DNA of 20,544 bases from JAICKM01 sp035693165 (GTDB taxonomy: Bacteria; Chloroflexota; Chloroflexia; QHBQ01; JAICKM01), in assembly GCA_035693165.1 (NCBI GenBank), contig DASSGZ010000347.1:1-20544 (forward strand). Direction: 5' to 3'. Made by a program: the position numbers and the translations under genes. Each line of letters opens with the position of its first letter. Positions within the stretch are counted from its first letter, which is position 1. The notes below the pieces were generated by a model, which had not been told where the DNA came from, ran no database searches, and was given only the letters and a program-made list of their open reading frames with translations. Shown piece by piece: positions 1-6,312 of the stretch.

Positions 1-82
1 CGAGGCTTATCGCAGCGTTGCCACGTCCTTCATCGGCCCTCGACGCCCAGGCATCCACCCTGCGCCCCTACTAGTTTGTGGC
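1..82 (-). rRNA. rrl: 23S ribosomal RNA, 5' end (partial)
   Basis: Read on the minus strand, this segment matches the universally conserved 5' end of 23S rRNA: GGTGGATGCC, then CGATGAAGGACGTGG, then CTGCGATAAGCC. The gene runs off the left edge of the window, so only about 80 nt are present. The mature 5' end is set near 82 by counting back from GGATGCC as in the E. coli molecule; it may be off by a few bases. No 16S 3' end, anti-Shine-Dalgarno motif or tRNA lies in the 690 bases upstream, so this 23S gene is not in a classical 16S-23S operon. Confidence 0.93.
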
Positions 83-426
83 CCACGTCGCCCAGGGCTT
101 CGGTCCGCTGCCCGCCGCAGAGCGGGGGTGAACGGAGTGCGGACCGCAAGCAGAGGCGACGACCACGCGCGCTGATTGAGGGCCTCCTGCCCGGCGAGGC
201 CAGGAACTACCCCATTCAGCACGCCAAAACGCGGACACCGAGCCGCAGCTCCGTGTCCAGAAAACAATGATGTCGACAAAAACCTATGCGGTTGGGAAGG
301 TGCACCGTCGGGGGCGTCCGGAGGGGACGCGACGGGTCCGGTGAACCACCGGTCGGCGCCCGTTTCAGCGGGCACGGACCGAGAGTCCGACGGAAGACGA
401 TGAAAACTTAAGGTACAAGATCAGGC
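83..426 (-). other. 23S rRNA 5' leader, structured, no gene
   Basis: No convincing coding region, tRNA or 16S end was found here. On the minus strand the region folds into several GC-rich hairpins. Examples are GGACAC/GTGTCC around 232-257, CCGGTG/CACCGG around 339-353, and GGACT/AGTCC near 376-390. No sigma-70-like promoter was seen inside it, so the 23S transcript most likely enters from the tandem promoters to the right. Such stems may serve pre-rRNA folding or RNase III processing, but that needs the 3' flank of the gene, which is outside the window. Confidence 0.5.
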
Positions 427-458
427 AACAAAAGAGGCTCGAACACTGTTCAAGCCTC
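427..458 (-). terminator. Intrinsic terminator within the 23S leader
   Basis: On the minus strand, GAGGCT and GAAC pair with GTTC and AGCCTC around a 3-nt loop (arms 434-444 and 448-458). A TTTTGTTG tract follows directly. The position, about 120 nt after the proximal promoter and about 350 nt before the 23S gene, means it either ends a small RNA or attenuates rRNA transcription. Confidence 0.65.
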
Positions 459-575
459 GCGCATGCGCTATTCGGCTTTTCCAGTAACTGATATTTAGTT
501 AGTGGTGGGCTCCTGCATCATACGCGTGGCCTTAATCTCCGCTTCAGTGCTTGCCTGAGGCTGTTCCCTCAAAGC
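428..575 (-). ncRNA. Candidate small RNA or attenuated rRNA leader
   Basis: A near-perfect promoter (TTGACA, 17 bp, TATAAT) lies just upstream and an intrinsic terminator ends the segment, giving a discrete transcript of about 148 nt. Base composition is clearly lower in GC than the flanking genes. The two ends are complementary (GAGGGAACA near the 5' end with TGTTC and CCTC near the 3' end). An inner helix GCGTATG/CATGCGC and a hairpin CCACTAACT/AGTTACTGG give a nested rod-like fold, loosely like 6S RNA, but no diagnostic 6S, tmRNA, SRP or RNase P motif was recognised. The 5' AGCCTC can also pair with the GAGGCT arm of the terminator, which would act as an antiterminator. A 25-codon open frame from TTG at 572 to TAA at 496 has no ribosome-binding site. 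Confidence 0.45.
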
Positions 576-581
576 GTTATT

Positions 582-610
582 ATTATACAGAACCTGGTTC
601 GACTTGTCAA
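582..610 (-). promoter_or_regulatory. Sigma-70 promoter P1 (proximal) for 23S leader
   Basis: On the minus strand the -35 is TTGACA (610-605), the spacer is exactly 17 bp (604-588) and the -10 is TATAAT (587-582). This is a consensus match at all 12 positions. Predicted start is near 575. It points toward the 23S gene. Confidence 0.85.
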
Positions 611-690
611 GCATTTTCGCCGGCTAATTGCGGCGATTTTGCTGCGGTTTCTGATCTCGCGCTCAGGAAGCGTTTCCTGGAGGCTTCGTT

Positions 691-719
691 ATTATACGGA
701 ATCGCCCGCCGGCCGTCAA
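691..719 (-). promoter_or_regulatory. Sigma-70 promoter P2 (distal) for 23S leader
   Basis: On the minus strand the -35 is TTGACG (719-714), the spacer is 17 bp and the -10 is TATAAT (696-691). It repeats the architecture of P1 about 109 bp downstream, including similar bases around the boxes, as in tandem rRNA promoters. It begins immediately after the terminator of the ABC operon, so rRNA transcription is insulated from that operon. Confidence 0.82.
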
Positions 720-722
720 GCG

Positions 723-762
723 CCGAAAGAAACGGGGCGGTGCGCCTGGCGCACCGCCCCGT
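723..762 (-). terminator. Intrinsic terminator of the ABC importer operon
   Basis: A perfect 14-bp stem (732-745 with 749-762) with a 3-nt loop is followed on the minus strand by TTTCTTTC. It lies 12 bases after the stop codon of the binding-protein gene. Confidence 0.88.
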
Positions 763-773
763 CCATGCGGCAA

Positions 774-2126
774 TCAGGGGGCCTTAGTCGCCGTGGCCGC
801 GGGGGCCGGCAGCGGGTTCTTGATTTCCGTATAGGTGCAGCCCTTCGCGCGATCTTTGACGGCGGCAGGCAGGACGACGCCCTGCAGCTCGGCGGCTTTG
901 GTGTTGATGCACAGCGCCTGCTTGGTCGTCATCTGGATATCCAGGCTCTGGATGGTCGCCTTGTTGGTGAGCACCTGCACCGCCTGCTGCCCGGCTTCCA
1001 ATCCGTTCTGGGTGTAGTCGAGGCCGAGCGCGGCGACGGCGCCCCGGCTGGCCGACAGCGGGTCGTTGCCGAAGAGGGGGATCTTGTTCTCCTGAGCCAC
1101 GCGCACGACCGAGTCCAGGCCGTTCACCACCGAGTTCGTGGTGCTGACAAAGAACGCATCGACGTTGTAGCGAACGAGGGCCTGGGCCGCGTCGAGGGTC
1201 TCCGCCGGCTTGGTGGCCGTGCGGTCGATGAGGGTCAGCCCCATCTTATCGGCGACTTTGCGTGCTTCGTCGGTGGTGGCCTTGGAGTTCGGCTCGTTAG
1301 GGTTCCAGAGCAGGCCCACCGTCTTCACGTCGGGGTTCACTTCCTTGATGAGCTTCAGGCCGTCTTCGACCGGCGGGAAGGCCTGCACACCGGTCTCGAA
1401 GGCCGGGTGGATCTTCGGATCGGCGGTAATGGTGTCGCCTTCCTGCTTGCCGGCCAGCTTGGCGACATAGGGATCGGCGACGGCGGTGAAGAAGAGCGGG
1501 ATCGTGCTGCCTTGCTTCTGCTCCTCGGCCAGCGCCGCCTGCGAGGCGAGGCTGCCGATGGTGATAATGGCATCGACCTTGTTGGCGATGAAGGCATCGG
1601 CCATCTTGGCGGCGGTGGGTGCGTCAAGTTCGGCGTTGCGCAGATCGAAGGTCACGGTCTGGCCCTCGACCATGCCGGCCTGGATAAACGCCTGCTTGGC
1701 CCCTTCGCGGGTGAAGTCGAGGGCGGGGTGGGTGGCCGTCTGCAAGATGCCGATGGTGTAGTGCTTGCCTGTCGCCGAGCCGGTGGTGGCGGTAGCCTGC
1801 GTGCCACCCGTCGCCGTCGTGGCAGTGGGGGCGCTGGGGGCGGTCGTGGCGGTGGCGCCACCGGTGGCCGTGGTCGCCGTGGCTTCGCTGCCGGTGGCGG
1901 TGGTGGCGGTAGCTTCGCCGCCGCCGGTGGCCGTGGTCGCCGTGGCTTCGCTGCCGCCGGTGGCCGTGGTCGCGGTGGCGCCGGTCAGCGGGGTCGGCCC
2001 GCCGGTGTCCGGGGTGGGGCCGCAGGCGGACAGCAGCATCCCGAGCGCCAGCACCAAGCTCAACCACGGGAGGACGGCGCCTTTGCGCGGCAGCCCGGCT
2101 CGCGTTTTGGTGTGTGCACTGTTCAT
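774..2126 (-). CDS. ABC importer substrate-binding lipoprotein (PF04392-like)
   Basis: A 450-aa solute-binding protein of the ABC_sub_bind (TrpX-like) family, expected to be lipid-anchored outside the cytoplasmic membrane and to deliver an unknown small ligand, possibly an aromatic compound, to the permease. Residues 1-35 form a lipoprotein signal: basic start, hydrophobic core and lipobox LLSAC with Cys35. Residues 36-120 are a low-complexity linker of repeated ATATTATGG-type units. The periplasmic-binding-like fold starts at KHYTIGILQ (121) and carries family-like segments such as DAIITIGS and TVGLLWNPNE. The ATG at 2126 has AGGAGG about 10 nt upstream. It is the last gene of a permease-ATPase-binding protein operon, 53 bp after the ATPase gene, and is followed by a strong terminator. 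Family assignment is firm; the substrate is not known. Confidence 0.9.
   Translation of the reverse strand: MNSAHTKTRAGLPRKGAVLPWLSLVLALGMLLSACGPTPDTGGPTPLTGATATTATGGSEATATTATGGGEATATTATGSEATATTATGGATATTAPSAPTATTATGGTQATATTGSATGKHYTIGILQTATHPALDFTREGAKQAFIQAGMVEGQTVTFDLRNAELDAPTAAKMADAFIANKVDAIITIGSLASQAALAEEQKQGSTIPLFFTAVADPYVAKLAGKQEGDTITADPKIHPAFETGVQAFPPVEDGLKLIKEVNPDVKTVGLLWNPNEPNSKATTDEARKVADKMGLTLIDRTATKPAETLDAAQALVRYNVDAFFVSTTNSVVNGLDSVVRVAQENKIPLFGNDPLSASRGAVAALGLDYTQNGLEAGQQAVQVLTNKATIQSLDIQMTTKQALCINTKAAELQGVVLPAAVKDRAKGCTYTEIKNPLPAPAATATKAP
1779..1982 (-). repeat. In-gene tandem repeat coding a Thr/Ala/Gly linker
   Basis: Imperfect units of about 27-33 bp encode ATATTATGG with an E or SE spacer, roughly six copies including degenerate ones (residues 49-116 of the binding protein). 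It separates the lipid anchor from the ligand-binding domain and is a likely site of length variation. Confidence 0.8.
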
Positions 2127-2179
2127 CGTGAAGGTTCCTCCTTATCACATAAAGCCATAGCCCAGCCCCGCGGACCTTA

Positions 2180-3040
2180 TCAGTACAGCAACATGCGGTC
2201 CGACGCCACTTCGGTGCCCCGCAGGGCGAAAAACCTGTCGACCAGCGAGCGCACCGTCTGGGCCTGACGCTCCGCTCCGGCCAGATCGAGAATGACCTGC
2301 CCCTCATGCATCATCAGCGTGCGCGTGCCCACGTGCAACGCCAGACTCATATTATGGGTGACCATCAACGCGGTCAGGTGCGCATCGGCGATCAGCCGGG
2401 CGGTGAGATCGACGATGGTGGCGGCGGTGGCCGGGTCCAGGGCCGCCGTATGCTCGTCCAGCAAGAGAACATCGGGCTTCTGCAACGTCGCCATGAGCAG
2501 GGTCAGGGCCTGGCGCTGCCCGCCCGACAGCAGCCCGGCGCGGGTGTGCAGCCGGTTCTCCAGCCCGATGCCCAGGCGGGCCAGTTGCTCGCGGAAGACG
2601 GCCCGGCGGCTGTCGGTCACGCCGCGGCCCAGCCCGCGCCCGCGCCCGCGCAGCAGCGCCATGGCCAGGTTCTGTTCGATGGTCAGGTTGGGCGCCGTGC
2701 CGGCCAGCGGATCCTGGAAAACGCGCCCGATCCAGCGCGCGCGCCGGTCCTCGCTCAGGTTGGTACACTCGTGCCCGCCGACGGTGATCGTCCCGCTGTC
2801 GGGCGGGAACACGCCGGCGATGAGGTTGAGCAGCGTGGACTTGCCCGCGCCGTTGCCGCCGATAATGGTGACGAACTCGCCCGGCTGGAGGCTGAGGTCA
2901 ATTCCCCGAATGGCGCGGACTTCGTTGACGCTGCCGGGGTAGAAGGTCTTGACGACGCTGCGCAGGGCCAGGGCGGGCCGGCCCGCCGGGCGGGGGGCGG
3001 GCGCGGGGGCCGGCTGGGCGGTGGTGGGCGAGGTGGTCAT
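2180..3040 (-). CDS. ABC transporter ATP-binding protein
   Basis: A 286-aa ATPase energising the importer encoded with it. After a Pro/Ala-rich N-terminus (about residues 5-23) come Walker A GGNGAGKST (61-69), the Q-loop in RVFQDP, the signature LSGGQRQ, Walker B VLLLDEHTAALD and the H-loop in MVTHN, so all catalytic elements are present. The ATG at 3040 overlaps the TGA of the permease gene (ATGA on the minus strand), indicating translational coupling. An in-frame extension further upstream exists but would lie inside the permease gene and is rejected. The nearest described relatives by layout are TrpXYZ-type importers; the substrate is unknown. Confidence 0.92.
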   Translation of the reverse strand: MTTSPTTAQPAPAPAPRPAGRPALALRSVVKTFYPGSVNEVRAIRGIDLSLQPGEFVTIIGGNGAGKSTLLNLIAGVFPPDSGTITVGGHECTNLSEDRRARWIGRVFQDPLAGTAPNLTIEQNLAMALLRGRGRGLGRGVTDSRRAVFREQLARLGIGLENRLHTRAGLLSGGQRQALTLLMATLQKPDVLLLDEHTAALDPATAATIVDLTARLIADAHLTALMVTHNMSLALHVGTRTLMMHEGQVILDLAGAERQAQTVRSLVDRFFALRGTEVASDRMLLY

Positions 3041-4032
3041 GGGGCGCCGGCCTTCCCCGCCGAGCTGCGCCGGGCGCGGGCCAGGCTGCGCATCCCCAGG
3101 CGGCTGCGTACCGCCGGCACCAGCAGCGCGATGAGCACGATGAGCGCGCTCGCCAGCTTGTAGTCGGTCGGCTCGATGGTGAAGACTTGCTGGACCTGAG
3201 TGGCGGCGATGATCAGTTGGAAGACAATCGCCCCGACCACGGCGCCGGCCAGCCCGGCCAGCACCCCGCTGCCGTGGATCAGCGCCTCGCCCAGGATGAC
3301 GGCGGCCAGGCCCGTGAGGATGGCGCCTGGCCCCAGCGTAATATCCGAGTAGCTCAACTGTTGGGCCAGCACCGCGCCGGAGAGCCCGCACAGCCCGTTC
3401 GCCACCGCCAGCCCCAGGATCTTCATGCGGTCGGTGTTGACCCCCAGCGCGCGGATCATGCGCGGATTATCGCCGGTGGCCCGCAGGGCGATGCCCTGTT
3501 CGGAGTTGAGCCACCAGAAGCAGAGCGCCACCATGATCACGGTTATGACCAACAACACCACGCTGGCGCGGAAATCGCCACGCCCCGCCAGCGCGCCGAA
3601 GACCGGGGCCAGCCAGGCGCCCAGCGGGCCGGCGTCGCCGTTCGCGCCGGAGTAGATCGTGTCGGCGTTGAACAGCGAGATGTTGGACCCGTTCATCACG
3701 CGCAGATTGATGGTGAACATGCTGATGGCGACGAGGATGGAGGCGAGCAGCCCGTTGATTTTCAGCGCGGCGTGCAGCAGGCCGGTGGCGAGTCCGGCCA
3801 GGGCGCCGGCTACCGTGGCGGCCACCAGGGTGAGCCAGGGGTTCCAGTGGCCGAAGCTGATCAACGCGGCGGTGACGGAGGCGCCGAAACCCAGGCTGCC
3901 GTCGACCGTTAAATCGGGGAAGTCGAGAACTCGGAAGGTCAGGTAGACCGCGATGGCCAGCCCGGCAAAGGCCAGGCCGCTCGCCAGTGCGCTGATCCAG
4001 GGCGCCAGCGCCCGCGCGGCTTCAACATCCAA
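3037..4032 (-). CDS. ABC transporter permease (BPD_transp_2 family)
   Basis: A 331-aa inner-membrane permease with about eight to nine hydrophobic segments and the family motif region GDNPRMIRALGVNTDRMKI, followed by a Gly-rich segment (GLAVANGLCGLSGAVLAQQ) typical of branched-chain amino acid, ribose and TrpY-like permeases. The likely start is TTG at 4032: GGAGGTG sits 8-9 nt upstream, and there is no ATG in frame nearby. It is the first gene of the operon, with a good promoter about 70 bp upstream, and overlaps the ATPase start by 4 bp. It should form the channel through which the ligand captured by the lipoprotein passes. Confidence 0.9.
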   Translation of the reverse strand: MDVEAARALAPWISALASGLAFAGLAIAVYLTFRVLDFPDLTVDGSLGFGASVTAALISFGHWNPWLTLVAATVAGALAGLATGLLHAALKINGLLASILVAISMFTINLRVMNGSNISLFNADTIYSGANGDAGPLGAWLAPVFGALAGRGDFRASVVLLVITVIMVALCFWWLNSEQGIALRATGDNPRMIRALGVNTDRMKILGLAVANGLCGLSGAVLAQQLSYSDITLGPGAILTGLAAVILGEALIHGSGVLAGLAGAVVGAIVFQLIIAATQVQQVFTIEPTDYKLASALIVLIALLVPAVRSRLGMRSLARARRSSAGKAGAP

Positions 4033-4103
4033 TCGTCGCTCACCTCCGCCGGCCTGTGCGAACCCGGCTGTGGCATGACATAACTGCGCAGGATACTTCC
4101 GCC

Positions 4104-4132
4104 ATTATAGCGAGGCACTGCCGCAAATGCAA
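4104..4132 (-). promoter_or_regulatory. Sigma-70 promoter of the ABC importer operon
   Basis: On the minus strand the -35 is TTGCAT (4132-4127), the spacer is 17 bp and the -10 is TATAAT (4109-4104). The predicted start is near 4097, giving a leader of about 65 nt before the TTG start of the permease. Confidence 0.75.
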
Positions 4133-4169
4133 TAGGTGGCCTGGTTCAGACTTCGGCGCCCCTCACTAC

Positions 4170-4231
4170 TTGTCACTCTGAACGCGGCGAAGAGTCTCGT
4201 CGTTTGAGCGACAAGCCGGATTCCCGGTGAC
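4170..4231. repeat. Dispersed repeat, TTGTCA..TCTGA family (copy 1)
   Basis: The segment beginning TTGTCACTCTGAACGCGGCG closely matches a second copy at 14559, with substitutions only, and the right part ends in GGTGACA, a partial inverted arm. It lies just 3' of the DtxR-family gene. This sequence type is a known intergenic repeat in several GC-rich bacterial genomes; function unknown. Confidence 0.6.
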
Positions 4232-4238
4232 AGACGGC

Positions 4239-5021
4239 TCAGGCTTCGGCGCGGGGGAAAACCCAGATCAGGCGGGCGACCTCTTCGCCGACCACCACCG
4301 GCTCCGGGTCGTCGGCCACCTGCACGGTGAAGGTGTGGTTGAACTTGAGCACGAGGTCGACATGCAACAGGGCGTCGGGCACCAGGCCGTTGCGCTGCAA
4401 GAAGGCCAGCAACTGCGGATCGACTTCCGCCTCTTCCGAGATACGCTCGATCTGCAGGTCGTCGCCGGGCGCAGCGTCGGCCAGCACCATGCGGTTGCGG
4501 GGAGCGCGCAGGGCCAGCCCCGGAATGGGATTGCCGTGCGGACAGCGCGTCGGGTTATGCAGCAGCTTGATGATGCGCTGCTCCATGCGCGGGCTGAGCG
4601 CGTGCTCAAAGCGCACCGCTTCTTCGTGCGCTTCGTGCCACTCCAGCCCCAGGATGTCGGTGAGGAAGCGCTCGGTGAGCCGGTGCCGCCGGATGATGAT
4701 GCGGGCGAGGTCCAGCCCGGCGCGGGTGAACAGCACCTCTTTGTGCGGCGACAGGAGAATCAGCCCCGCGGTCGCCATCCGCTGCAGGGTGGCGGTGACG
4801 GTGGACGGGGCCACGCGCATCCGCTCGGCCAGCCGCACGCCGATGACGGTCTTGCCCTCATCCTGCATGCTGTAGATCGCTTCCAGGTATTCCTGGATCG
4901 TCGGGCTGATCTCAGCCGCCGCCGCCCGGATGGCCTCGTCGTCGGCCAGCGGCGTGGTATAGACGGCGGCCAGATCCGCCGCCGTCGCCGGAAGCCGGCT
5001 CTTGGGATCTTGCTCGATCAT
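4239..5021 (-). CDS. DtxR/MntR-family metal-dependent transcriptional regulator
   Basis: A 260-aa cytoplasmic regulator of the DtxR/MntR/SirR family, which represses metal-uptake genes when bound to Fe2+ or Mn2+. A 37-residue N-terminal extension precedes the winged helix-turn-helix (about 38-100, with IQEYLEAIY and APSTVTATLQRM). The dimerisation/metal domain follows (about 101-175, HRLTERFL, HEEAVRFEH, TRCPHGNPIPG), then an SH3/FeoA-like C-terminal domain (about 185-258). The likely ligands H113, E117, H132, E139 and H140 are present, but the position equivalent to DtxR Cys102 (or E/D in MntR-like proteins) is Val136. The ATG at 5021 was chosen because homology begins after it and because a -10 box lies exactly where a leaderless start would need it; longer frames overlap the LysR gene. 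Metal and target genes are unknown. Confidence 0.9.
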   Translation of the reverse strand: MIEQDPKSRLPATAADLAAVYTTPLADDEAIRAAAAEISPTIQEYLEAIYSMQDEGKTVIGVRLAERMRVAPSTVTATLQRMATAGLILLSPHKEVLFTRAGLDLARIIIRRHRLTERFLTDILGLEWHEAHEEAVRFEHALSPRMEQRIIKLLHNPTRCPHGNPIPGLALRAPRNRMVLADAAPGDDLQIERISEEAEVDPQLLAFLQRNGLVPDALLHVDLVLKFNHTFTVQVADDPEPVVVGEEVARLIWVFPRAEA

Positions 5022-5028
5022 AACTACC

Positions 5029-5037
5029 AGTATACCA
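5029..5037 (-). promoter_or_regulatory. Extended -10 promoter, probable leaderless start
   Basis: On the minus strand TGGTATACT (TG-N-TATACT) ends 7 nt before the ATG of the DtxR-family gene. Transcription would then start at or next to the A of the ATG. No good -35 box and no ribosome-binding site are visible. Confidence 0.5.
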
Positions 5038-5115
5038 AAGTCGCCGCCTTTCGCCCAGGCACGCGCCGTAGATCGGTTGCTGAGATACTCGCGTGAGGCC
5101 AAGCAGCGCGGAGAT

Positions 5116-6027
5116 CTAGAGCGCCTCCTCCGCCTGCAAGATGCCGTAGGCGGCGGCGGTGTCGCGCAACACGTGGACCATTTCCGTGGCGGCGCGGGGC
5201 AGGCGCCCGCCGCGCGCCAGTTGGACCACGGCGCTGTCGCGGTAGAGCGGGGGCAGGTCGCTGACCTGCACTTCCACCAGCCGCCCGTTCGCCAAGTCGT
5301 CGGCAACCAGGGTGCGGGTGAGCATGGCGGCGCCGATGCCGCGCAGCAACAGGTGGCGGATCGTGCCCGCGGGCACCTCGACGAGCGGGCTGGCTTCGCC
5401 CACGGCGCGCGTCAGCAGGGCGGTGAGGCTGGGACTCCACTGCACCAGCAAGAAGGGCCGGTGGGCCTGCACCACCTGGGCCAGGGGCAGTGGGCCAGGC
5501 GCCGGGGCCTGGCTCGCGGGCACTACCAGCGCCAGCGCCTCGCGGAAGTGCAGCAGGGGCAGCATGTCGGTGCCGTAGAAGGGCCAGCTCAGGATGCCCA
5601 GCTTGACCAGCCCGTCGTTTAGCATCTCGACCACCTGGTTGCTCTGGGCGGCGCGCACAAACACCTCGGTCTGCGGATGCAGCACGCAGAAGCGGGCCAC
5701 GGCCTCGGTCAGGAAGCCGACCGTCAGCGATTGCACCAGGCCCAGCGTCACCCGGCCCCGTTCGCCGGTCTGCGTGGCGCGCGCCGCTTCCACGCCTTCT
5801 TCCAGCACCTCCAGCACGCGGCGCGCGTAGGGCAGGAACTGCTCGCCGCGCTCAGTCAGGGTGAGATTGCGCCCGCCGCGCGTGAACAACCGGCCGCCCA
5901 GCGTGCGCTCCAGGGCGGCGATCCGCGCGCTGATCGTGGGCTGGGTGATGTCGAGGGCGCGCGCCGCCCGGCTGAAGCTGCCCTCGCGCACGATCCGCTC
6001 GAAAGCCCGTAACTGGTCGATATCCAT
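5116..6027 (-). CDS. LysR-type transcriptional regulator
   Basis: A 303-aa LysR-family regulator. The N-terminal winged helix-turn-helix (about 1-60) has the standard pattern FSRAARALDITQPTISARI followed by LGGRLFTR. A linker helix and a periplasmic-binding-like effector domain (about 90-295) come after it. The ATG at 6027 (MDIDQL) is preferred over an ATG at 6045, since AGGA lies about 7 nt before the former and nothing precedes the latter. It is divergent from sdhCAB with about 285 bp between start codons, the usual position for a LysR regulator of a neighbouring operon, but neither effector nor target can be read from sequence. Confidence 0.93.
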   Translation of the reverse strand: MDIDQLRAFERIVREGSFSRAARALDITQPTISARIAALERTLGGRLFTRGGRNLTLTERGEQFLPYARRVLEVLEEGVEAARATQTGERGRVTLGLVQSLTVGFLTEAVARFCVLHPQTEVFVRAAQSNQVVEMLNDGLVKLGILSWPFYGTDMLPLLHFREALALVVPASQAPAPGPLPLAQVVQAHRPFLLVQWSPSLTALLTRAVGEASPLVEVPAGTIRHLLLRGIGAAMLTRTLVADDLANGRLVEVQVSDLPPLYRDSAVVQLARGGRLPRAATEMVHVLRDTAAAYGILQAEEAL

Positions 6028-6062
6028 ACGCTGTTCCTGCTCCATAAAAACATTCTATCGAT

Positions 6063-6068
6063 ATTATA
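6063..6068 (-). promoter_or_regulatory. -10 box of the LysR gene and possible operator
   Basis: TATAAT on the minus strand lies 36 nt before the LysR ATG; no clear -35 is present. The surrounding AT-rich stretch 6053-6092 contains an imperfect dyad CTAT-N7-ATAG and a repeat of TTATAGC, consistent with a LysR autoregulatory site (T-N11-A type). The -10 call is moderate; the operator is a guess. Confidence 0.45.
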
Positions 6069-6160
6069 GCATCCATTATCTTGATTTATAGCCCGATGGG
6101 TGCTAAGATCGTCCGGGAACGGTGTTTTTGCGCCCCTTATTGGCGTCGCTGCCTGCTTTC

Positions 6161-6190
6161 TTGGACAGGATCAGGCGATTGTAGTACAAT
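6161..6190 (+). promoter_or_regulatory. Sigma-70-like promoter of sdhCAB
   Basis: -35 TTGGAC (6161-6166), 18-bp spacer, -10 TACAAT (6185-6190). This leaves a GC-rich leader of about 115 nt with strong stems (for example CCGGCGG with CCGCCGCCGG, and GGGC/GCCC) before the sdhC ribosome-binding site. No known riboswitch was recognised in it. Confidence 0.6.
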
Positions 6191-6312
6191 CGAATCAGAG
6201 TAGTGAGTCGCCCGGCGGGATCGACCGCTTCCGCCGCCGGGGCAATGATGCCCGGCCGCACTGCCCCTGTCCGGGCCGCATCACTGCCCAACTTGTGCTT
6301 CGGAGGCATGGA

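Noticed and set aside
83..426. A tRNA or 16S-23S spacer gene
   Set aside because: No T-arm GTTCRA pattern, acceptor stem or 16S 3' end was found on either strand.
428..575. Definite 6S, tmRNA, SRP or RNase P RNA
   Set aside because: The fold loosely recalls 6S, but none of the family-specific conserved sequences was recognised, so it is left as an unnamed candidate.
639..2267. A 542-codon plus-strand frame opposite the ABC binding protein
   Set aside because: It covers the two minus-strand rRNA promoters and the terminator and has a Gly/Arg-repeat translation mirroring the Thr/Ala repeats; it is a shadow frame.
3041..3391. An upstream in-frame extension of the ABC ATPase
   Set aside because: It would overlap the permease gene; the ATGA overlap at 3037-3040 gives a typical coupled start.
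6100..6312. An upstream in-frame extension of sdhC
   Set aside because: It includes the promoter and untranslated leader; the GGAGG-spaced ATG at 6313 matches the family start.
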